Source: Cyrtodaria siliqua
Taxonomy: Eukaryota; Mollusca; Bivalvia; Adapedonta; Hiatellidae
Direction: 5' to 3'
Assembly: GCA_037043455.1 (NCBI GenBank)
Contig: JAWPHD010001809.1
Span: 62,001-126,000 of the forward strand
Length of the DNA: 64,000 nucleotides
Shown: positions 56,595-64,000 of the stretch, one piece after another
Layout: every line of letters starts with the position of its first letter
How positions within the stretch are numbered: the stretch's first letter is position 1
The notes under the pieces: model-generated
The model's database searches: none
The model's input: only the letters and a program-made list of their open reading frames with translations
Told to the model about the DNA's origin: nothing
Position numbers and translations under genes: made by a program

Positions 56595-57571
56595 GGTGTA
56601 CCAGAAGTAAATCAAATCCCATTGAGTCCAATGCAATATTGTCCAAGCTTTCTAGTTAGCCATTTTTCAAAATGAAGTTCAAACTAAGATTCACTTACAT
56701 GTTCTTAGTCATGAGACCTGCCTCTCTAGAAAACTGCTGAGAATAGTAGGGGTCATGTGGCATATAAGAAAATAAAATTCTGATCTTTGTTGATACCGTG
56801 AACAAACTGCGTTCATTCGGCACCTCTTAAATGTGTTCTACTTTCACTTTCAAAACTGTCAAGTTGACAAATAAAATCATCATACAACCATGCAAATGGT
56901 TTTTAGCTATCACAAACAAGTCAATAAAGTCAGTTCAGCCAGAAAAACAGGCCTTAAATACTCAAAAATGCCTTTTATCACAAAAAGTGAGGGATTATAT
57001 ATTTGGGAACTCCTTTCGACTACACCAGGCATCTACACCAGGCATGAATACCACAGTGATTTACTTCCTGTATGCCTTAACGAATTTAATGTTAAGCTAT
57101 GGAAGAGTTAAACTGGTTACCGGTTGTATTCCGATACTATGCCTCTCTACTTTAGGCATACAGGAAGTAAAGCACTAAGGTATTCGAATTCATGCCTGGT
57201 GTTCCCAACTATATAATCCCTGTTTTTTGTGATAAAAAGGCATTTTTAGGTATTTAAGGCCTGTTTTTCTGGGGCTGAAATGACTTTATTGACTTGTTTG
57301 TGAGAGCTAAGAACCATTTGCATGGTTGTATGATGATTATATTTATCAACTTGAAAGTTTTGAAAGTGAAAGTAGAATCAGATCAGAATTTTCTTTTCTT
57401 ATATGCCACATGACCCGTACTTTTCTCAGCAGTTTTCTAGAGAGGAATGTCACATCACTAAGAATATGCAAGTGCATCTTAGCATGAACTTCATTTTGGA
57501 AAACGGCAAACTAGAAAGCTTGTAACATATTGTACAGGACTCAATAGGATTTGTTTTACTTCCGGTACACC
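56595..57571. mobile_element. Large foldback element, 977 bp, arms of ~450 bp
   Basis: The left arm starts GGTGTACCAGAAGTAAATCA and the right arm ends TTTACTTCCGGTACACC. The arms pair through TCTCTAGAAAACTGCTGAGA, GGTCATGTGGCATATAAGAA, CATCATACAACCATGCAAAT and AAAAACAGGCCTTAAATAC, with a spacer centred near 57110. Flanks are TTAA (56591-56594) and TTTA (57572-57575), one mismatch. The GGTGTA ends and inner phrases (AAATGCC-TTTT-TCACAAAAA, CCAGGCAT, CTTCCTGT) tie it to 19838-20309 and 31569-32039. Confidence 0.85.
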
Positions 57572-57824
57572 TTTATCCACAGGTAAAGTACACTTTTTAC
57601 TCCAATCTGATTGGCCGGTTGCCTTTTTGGATGTGCAATGTATAAACCGGAACACGTCGAGATTCTAATAAAAGAAGCTTAGACTATAGGAACCGCACAG
57701 GGAACCAGCCGTCTACGTTTCATTTGGAGAGAACTGTCACGTGTTCATAATAAATGGAATCGGTATACGTTACTAATAGTAAGGTGTATAAGAATTCGAA
57801 CTGCACATAAAGAATTTAGTTATG

Positions 57825-59994
57825 TTAACTCAATATAACACCCAAAAACACAACACAAACACACGTAACAATGCTCTGTAAGAGAACGGATGCTCCTGAA
57901 ATCGTCAAATCGTAGCTCATGTAAACGGGTCTGGTGTTCAGAGATTGCGTTGGTCTGTAGTTTTCCTTAATTAGGTTATCCTCGTCCTCGTCATCTCCAG
58001 CCTTATCCTCTGTGACATGCATGACTTTACGGAATTCTGCGAGCTGCAACATTGAAGTATATGCTGTACAACCATGGTACTATTATATCGTCTATATAGA
58101 CGACAATTAAAATTGACTGGTTTATTGGTATAAACCTATTTTATTGCAACATTTACATTAGTTTGCAAAAGGGTTGGGCCACAAGTTCTACGACATTAGT
58201 TACGGCCCGTCCCTATACAGTTTGTTTACAAAATAAATAGTATGGCAGTTTTACAATCATAAAACATTTTAAACGAAAAGTATAGGAAATGCATTACTGA
58301 AGTTAACAGATATATGTGAAGAGAAAGGAAGAGGAGGAAAAGGACAGACAGTTAAAGACGTCTCGTAAGGGATCAAATGTGAACAAAGTGAGTTTCATCG
58401 AAAACGCTTGGTATCTTTAATATATTTTTGCACTGCTATAAACACAAGCTCATTATCTTTATCGTTCAGCTCTGTATTACCAGAACACAACTTATTGGAG
58501 TTTGTAAAACGAGACATGCGCAGCGAAACAGTATACCATACCTGATCGGCTTGAATAGGGACGGGTACCATCATGACGCTCCACGTGACCACCTGGGAAC
58601 ATGGCGGCGTAGTGAGACCACCGTTGTAGCGAAAGTAAGGCGTGTGGATGCCCTCTGACGGCGATTTCTTCAATTTAGGAAAGGTGAGGTCTTCCATTGT
58701 GAAACCACTGACGTTAGTTTCTTTACCTTTAATATCGATAATTTATTTTACTATTACAAAAAGCTATTCATGAATTTCACATGACATCATCAAAATAATG
58801 TGACCAATCGGTGAACAATAAAATAAAAACACCTCCACATTCTGTTATGGGGGTAAACTCGGTGTTTATCGTTGATGCTCAGCAGACATCAGCCCGTTAT
58901 ATAACTACTTTGTGGTGATACTTATAGTCAAAGCTTCTTTTTTGTGTACACCTATCTATGTTCTTGTGTGCTGTCTGATTTTAAAACATTAATATAGATA
59001 CATTTAATTTCAATTATGGTCTAATATTTTGATTTTTCATATAGAGATAGAGGATAAATTCTGAGTAAACCACTTTATTTTCACCTACTGAATATCGCAA
59101 CATCTCGGAACTTTTAACTAATGACTGGATGTGGAAGATAATGTACAAGCATGATCATTTGTAACATACTCACATGATTACACTGAGAAAACAGATGTAT
59201 CATTCTCAAAACAATTTAATAAAGGAGATGAATTGATACTGGGGTGATAATATAAAGCCCTGATTGATATAAGCTTTGATAAGCTTGTTTCAGATCCTTA
59301 CTATTTATTATATGTACATAATATTTATTTGCGAACATTACGAAATAAATATTGTTTAAACCAAAACCATTTAATAGTATATTTTATTAATGAAACGAAT
59401 TAGTAATTAATAAAACAATGACACGAATTAGTAAACAATAAAATCACAATTATAAATATACTGAAAGGAAAAAGAAACGCGACACGGGAATTGTTGCTAC
59501 ATAAGTTGTATATACTGCACATTTAATTCCATATATATTCCAAAGAAATCCCAGAATTAGATAGAGAAGGGACACAACTGTGATGTTGTAGACGTTTTAA
59601 TCACAGTACACGTTGTAACAAGAAATTCATAAATGTTGAAGTTCCTCTTTGAATACTGTATTTAACGTAAATAGTTTGCAAAAGTGTTCATCCTAAGTTT
59701 GCACCAAACGCGTACTCTGTCAAGAATGAAACTTTGCAGGAATACTATTTGCTGTGTTACGTGTTGTTTTAGTCTTTTTTCCGAAAGGAAACTTATGAAG
59801 CCATGTACCATTCGATTAACAGCAGCATATTGTACGTACAATATATAGCGGAAATTCCCGTGTCGAGTTTCTTTTTCCTTTCAATATATATTCATTTCCA
59901 GTACTCATATGAAACCATTCATATTACCTAGAAATCGAACAGTCGGCAATTTGGACACAATTTCAGAATAACCCGTATTACTTGTATTGGATAC
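57825..59994 (-). CDS. Alpha-carbonic anhydrase, last three exons (5' partial), probable GPI-anchored form
   Basis: Carbonic anhydrases interconvert CO2 and bicarbonate; in molluscs they serve ion exchange and shell formation. Exon 1 (59928-59994; acceptor TTTTTTTAATTTCAG, donor GTAATA) encodes VSNTSNTGYSEIVSKLPT then VRFL. Exon 2 (58542-58726; after ATTAAAG, donor GTATGG) encodes GKETNVSGFTMEDL and YFRYNGGLTTPPCSQVVTW. The conserved TTPPC, with the active-site threonine, is decisive. Exon 3 (57825-58043; after TGTTGCAG) encodes LAEFRKVMHV, an acidic stretch GDDEDEDN, NYRPTQSLNTRPVY (the usual family ending RPxQxLNxR) and a hydrophobic tail after SGAS, then TGA. Both junctions stay in frame. 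The three zinc histidines lie in earlier exons not found here, so catalysis cannot be judged. Intron 1 holds a MITE. The alternative is a carbonic-anhydrase-related protein. Confidence 0.88.
58044..58541 (-). other. Intron 2 of the carbonic anhydrase gene
   Basis: A 498-bp intron bounded by GTATGG and TTGCAG on the minus strand. No inserted repeat was recognised. Confidence 0.75.
59461..59884. mobile_element. TA-flanked MITE in intron 1 of the carbonic anhydrase gene, 424 bp
   Basis: The left end CTGAAAGGAAAAAGAAACGC, then GACACGGGAAT, and the right end ATTCCCGTGTCGAGTTTCTT-TTTCCTTTCAA form ~30-bp terminal inverted repeats with a few mismatches. TA flanks both sides (59459-59460, 59885-59886). 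A TA duplication suggests the Tc1/mariner superfamily. Its edge is 43 bp from the exon 1 donor. A diverged inverted relative is at 47896-48352. Confidence 0.85.
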
Positions 59995-60275
59995 CTGAAA
60001 TTAAAAAAAGCGATGTTTTATATAGTACGAACAAGGAGCGTTGTTTCTGACGCTATCTCGCCTTAAAAGGTCTCACTTAAGACTGAAATTACGTAGTAGG
60101 TCCCTTGGTTTGACTCGCTGGTATATTTTTCTCTAAAATATGTTTAGGTAAACAATTTCAATATACCAATCAAATGCTCCGTTGTAAATTTGTTTACCGT
60201 AAACATTATATGCATAACGTAATCAAACGTGATTAAAATACATACTCTCAACATGCAACTAATTCAGTTGTATTC

Positions 60276-61650
60276 ATAGAGGATCTAACATGAGTACTCA
60301 TTCATTATTGAATTTATTAAACTCGTTAGCAAAAATGATATAATGCTCGGCTATTATTGAATTTATTAAACTCGTTAGCAAAAATCATATAATGCTCGCA
60401 TTACGACGGTGCTTCAAAAAGTTCTGTCACTAGGCATATATCCTTTGAACTGGATATTACACTGAGATAAAGAAGTGTATTTATAGTACTACTGGGTTAG
60501 CTCTCTTAAATTCCACAACAAAAATGAAAAAAATCCGGTTATTTATACCCCTGAATTACCTCCCCCTTCCACACCTTTTGGATACTGGCATTTCTGAAAA
60601 TGTCCTTGTTACAAAACGTTATAAAAATTATTTGAATAATTCTATGATTTTAAATTTTCTTGTACGCCATCTGTTGTTATTCGCCCATAATCCATAAAAA
60701 TGATTGTCGAGAATTCGGAAAGGTCTTGCTGCAAACCAGATATGGGTGAATGCATATCCCTTAATTTTAGCAGAAATAACACTGATTTTCTTCATTTTGT
60801 TTACGGAAATGTTATAATATCTTTTAAATGCCGTAATTATTCTCATAGTATTAATATGTTTTCATATTTTTTTTACAAATCCTAGACCTTCAGTGTTTAA
60901 ATTTCATATTCAACACATTATTGTAGAATTTTGTACAATGTTTAGTGAAAATATTGATCATCCAAAAACGCTATTTCAGAAGACTGCCCTTCCATTTAAT
61001 GTCCATTTATTATTAAATTAATTTTACACGTTAGCTTAAAATGTTAATTTCTAAGACAATGCCTTTTCATCTACCATGCTTAAATTCTGAATCACAGATA
61101 TAACTGGTAATGTATGAGAAATTTCAAAGGTCTTCGACAAGTACTGAAAAGAGAAACAGGCATTTAAAAAAGTAACAATTAACATACCTGAAAAAAACTC
61201 AGGACGAAAATGCCTCAGTATGTATAAGTGATGTGTATTAAATGTTCCATAACTTTCGTCAAACAAAAGATACAGCATTCATTTTACAATCAATGAAATG
61301 GTATTGAAACTCTTTTTCATTTGGTATCAAACATCAACACTCACAACGAGCACATAATTGTTAAAACGCGTTAGTGACAGAACTTATTGAATGACCCTCG
61401 TATATCATTTATGCTCGAATTATATCATTTTTGCAAAGGAGTTTAATAAATTCAACAATGAATGAAAACGATTGTTAGATTATATTTATCACATAACTCA
61501 CATATCGACTTTTATTGCATTTTGCCTGTCGCATTAACACGCGAAACCGACATAGTCATAAATCGATTTTTTTGACAGCGCGTGCTAGTTGTATATCGAA
61601 AATATAGAATGGTGTTATTCCACTCCCACACCGTAAGTTAAGTGATAAAG
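60276..61650 (-). mobile_element. Foldback-type element (family of 36088-36432), split by a mariner-like insert
   Basis: The left piece 60276-60403 (ATAGAGGATCTAACATGAGT, ATTCATTATTGAATTTATTA) and the right piece 61401-61650 (TTTAATAAATTCAACAATGA, CACATATCGACTTTTATTGC, TGTTATTCCACTCCCACACC) together align with the complement of 36088-36432. The left hairpin arm has a short tandem duplication (ATTGAATTTATTAAACTCGT twice, 60308 and 60356). Confidence 0.8.
60404..61400. mobile_element. Mariner-like non-autonomous element, 997 bp, TA target duplication
   Basis: The left end CGACGGTGCTTCAAAAAGTT, then CTGTCAC, faces the right end whose complement is CGAGGGTCATTCAATAAGTT-CTGTCAC; 23 of 27 positions match. 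TA flanks each side (60402-60403 and 61401-61402). CGAGGGTCATTCAATAAGT is a typical mariner-type terminus. I could not recognise transposase motifs inside, and the length is below the ~1.3 kb of a complete mariner, so it is a deletion derivative or MITE. Confidence 0.85.
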
Positions 61651-61718
61651 TCTGTTATTCATTTGTGGTAACACTTCTGTATGATTATTATGTATAAATC
61701 ATTTAAAATATAAATTGT

Positions 61719-62082
61719 TAGCACTATAGAGGATTTAAAACCACCCGACATTCAGATCTACACAGTCCACTATTCATACTATACTCAATATATTTAAAAT
61801 CGCAACCTTTTTGATTTTCGATTATTTTCAGACCGATGTTCAAATCAAGATTGTATTTTATGTTAGTACACAAGTCTCTTTGTCCCAACTATTAACATAT
61901 GGCAATAAACAGCTGCATAAGCTTTGCACTACTTCTTTCAGTTCAAACCCATTTAACTTTAACATCTTTAGCATCTCTGGAATTAAAAAAATACCAAGTG
62001 TTGCGTTTTCAAATGTACTGAGTGTACATTGTTAGCACTATAGAGTATTTAAAACCATCCTACAATTCGGATCTACACAGTT
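61719..62082. repeat. Duplicate of the 53.45-54.01 kb segment between direct repeats
   Basis: GTTAGCACTATAGAGGATTT with AAAACCACCC and GATCTACACAG at 61719-61765 recurs at 62031-62082. Between them, 61798-62033 is the inverted, SINE-free counterpart of 53452-54012, with a continuous AATTCCAGAGATGCTAA-like sequence where the SINE sits in the other copy. Confidence 0.8.
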
Positions 62083-62204
62083 TCGGCAACACCATACCCA
62101 CCCATTTTTAAAATAATCATCCGAAACATCAATATTTAAATTCATTCTATTTATTAGCTCACACTCCACAGGCACAGCATGATCACACTGTATTACCACA
62201 AAAT

Positions 62205-63632
62205 ATAATACCTCACATTTCACATCCGCGACATAGATATTACCCCACACTTCACATCCGCAACATATTTTCCCTCACACTTTACAGCCACAACATATAT
62301 ATCCTCGCACTTTACAGCCACAACATATATATCCTCACACTTCACATCCACAACATATATTACCTCACACTTCATATCCACAACATGTATTACCTCAAAT
62401 TTTAAAATCACCAACATATTTGACCTCATAGCTTACATCCACGGCATATATAACCTCAAGCTTTATCTCCATAACATACTTTACCACACACTTCAAATCC
62501 ATATCATACACTAACTCACACTTCAGAACAACTTACATCCACAACAACTAAAACAGTTAACACAACACATTACATCACCACATCTGAAACCACCAAAACT
62601 TCACATCAACATCACAAGAAACCCCATATGTCACACCGACACACAGCACCTGGAATCCACAGCTGCACACCACAACACATGAAACCCACACTTTACATCC
62701 ACAACATTTGAAAACTACACTTCACATTCAAAACACTTTAATTTCAGCACTTTGTCATCCATAACACCTGAAGCCACATACTTAACATTTGCAACACATG
62801 AAACCCAACACTTCACATCCACAACACCTGAAACCCACACTTCACATCCAGAACATCTGAAACCCACACTTCACATCCACAACACCTGAAACCCACACTT
62901 CACATCCACAACACCTGAAACCCACACTTCACATCCACAACACCTGAAACCCATACTTCTCATCCACAACAACTGAAACCCACACTTCACATCCACAACA
63001 CCTGAAACCCACACTTCACATCCACAACACTTAAAACCCGCACTTTACATCCACGACACCTGAAACCCCCAGTTCACATCCACAACATCTGAAAACCACA
63101 CTTCATCTCTACAACATCTGAAAAAAACATACTTCACACCCATAATATCTGAAATCCACAATTCACATCACAACACTTGAAACCCACACTTCACATCCAC
63201 AACATCTGAAACCCACTCTTCACATCAACAACACGTGAAACCCACAATTCACATCCACACCATCTGAAAACCACACTTCACATCCACAACACCGGAAACT
63301 CAAACTTCACATACACAACACTTTTCAACCAATACGTCAATTCACAACACTTGAAATGCAACACTTCACACACACAACATTTAAAACCTACACTTCACAC
63401 CCAATCGCCTGACATTCAATTTCACATCCACAAAAAACTCTACCCAACACTACACGCCCACAACAACTGAAATCCTACACTTCACACCAACAACACACAA
63501 ACCAAACACTTACATCCACAACACTTTTTGATATCCAAACACTTCGCATCCACCAAACGTGTAACCCACACTTCACATCCACAACACATGAACTCAAACA
63601 CTTCATATCAACAACGCCTGAAATAACACACT
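62205..63632. repeat. Diverged minisatellite, ~29-bp unit
   Basis: The best units (62800-63060) read CCCACACTTCACATCCACAA then CACCTGAAA. Outer copies are increasingly diverged, and the leftmost (62210-62420) favour ACCTCACACTTCACATCCAC-AACATATAT, a ~30-bp variant. Strong strand asymmetry: almost no G on the plus strand. Noncoding. Confidence 0.9.
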
Positions 63633-63654
63633 CAAATGTTAAAAATTACGGTGT

Positions 63655-63975
63655 CCAGTTGGAGCCAGATACAATGTCGTATTGTCGTGGGCGACAATGC
63701 GACGCCCGACAACGCGACATCGCGACATCGCGATACGACAGTGCGACATTGCGATACGACAACTCGACATTGCGATACGACATCGCGACAATTATGTCAT
63801 TATGTCGTATCGCAATGTCGTGATGTCGTATCGCAATGTCGCGATGTCGCATTGTCGGGCGTCGCATTGTCGTGCACGACAACGCGACATTATGTCGTAA
63901 TGTCGCCCACAACAACGCGACATTCTTTCAATTGTCGTAATGTCGCGATGTCGCGATGTCGATGGCGACACTTAA
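63655..63975. repeat. Palindromic tract of GCGACAT/ATGTCGC motifs
   Basis: The left half repeats CGACATTGCGATA and GCGACATCGCGA. The right half repeats the complement, TATCGCAATGTCG and TCGCGATGTCGC, with the axis near 63795. A second smaller fold (GTCGTGCACGACAA) follows at 63870-63884. Frames on both strands are open in RHRDIAIR-type repeats only because of the motif. Confidence 0.85.
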
Positions 63976-64000
63976 TCAGATCGGTCACTTACCCTATAGA

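Overview
The window is animal nuclear DNA, most likely from a bivalve mollusc. Genes are sparse and split by introns, the base composition is AT-rich, and interspersed families resemble ones I associate with bivalves: a tRNA-headed SINE whose tail reads GTTGGTGCGAC, and a dispersed repeat ending in TATGCCCCCGAA with a GGAC run. The bivalve assignment comes from recalled family knowledge; I name no species. Nothing is bacterial: there are no operons, rRNA genes or CRISPR arrays.

Only two host genes can be supported, both on the minus strand, both entered without their 5' exons. At 28.1-28.9 kb are the last two exons of a small protein with a Kazal-type protease-inhibitor domain. At 57.8-60.0 kb are the last three exons of an alpha-carbonic anhydrase that ends in an acidic stretch and a hydrophobic tail, suggesting a GPI anchor. 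All exon junctions use GT/AG sites and keep frame.

The rest is mobile and tandem DNA. 0-9 kb: a tandem duplication, a 2.9-kb array of a 44-bp unit, and MITE and interspersed-repeat copies. 9-18 kb: several tRNA-related SINEs, a decayed CR1/jockey-like LINE whose catalytic motif is mutated, and a pair of ~750-bp inverted repeats enclosing 5.5 kb. 18-33 kb: foldbacks, two inverted copies of a 472-bp terminal-inverted-repeat element, a 70-bp array with a 372-bp higher-order duplication, and a 21-bp array. 33-43 kb: 52-bp and 53-bp arrays, the latter split by a TTAA-flanked MITE. 43-53 kb: more MITEs, a 49-bp array, and a second 49-bp array split by a 5'-truncated but otherwise open LINE with a 14-bp target duplication. 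53-64 kb: a SINE with its empty-site paralogue 8 kb away, a ~1-kb foldback, the carbonic anhydrase, a mariner-like insertion inside another foldback, and two more tandem regions.

The most informative feature is the nesting. At least four insertions have readable boundaries (LINE in minisatellite, MITE in minisatellite, mariner-like element in foldback, SINE in a duplicated segment), so relative ages can be read directly. Two different minisatellites also share the same ~450-bp left flank, suggesting that a mobile family carries an internal array that expands independently at each site.
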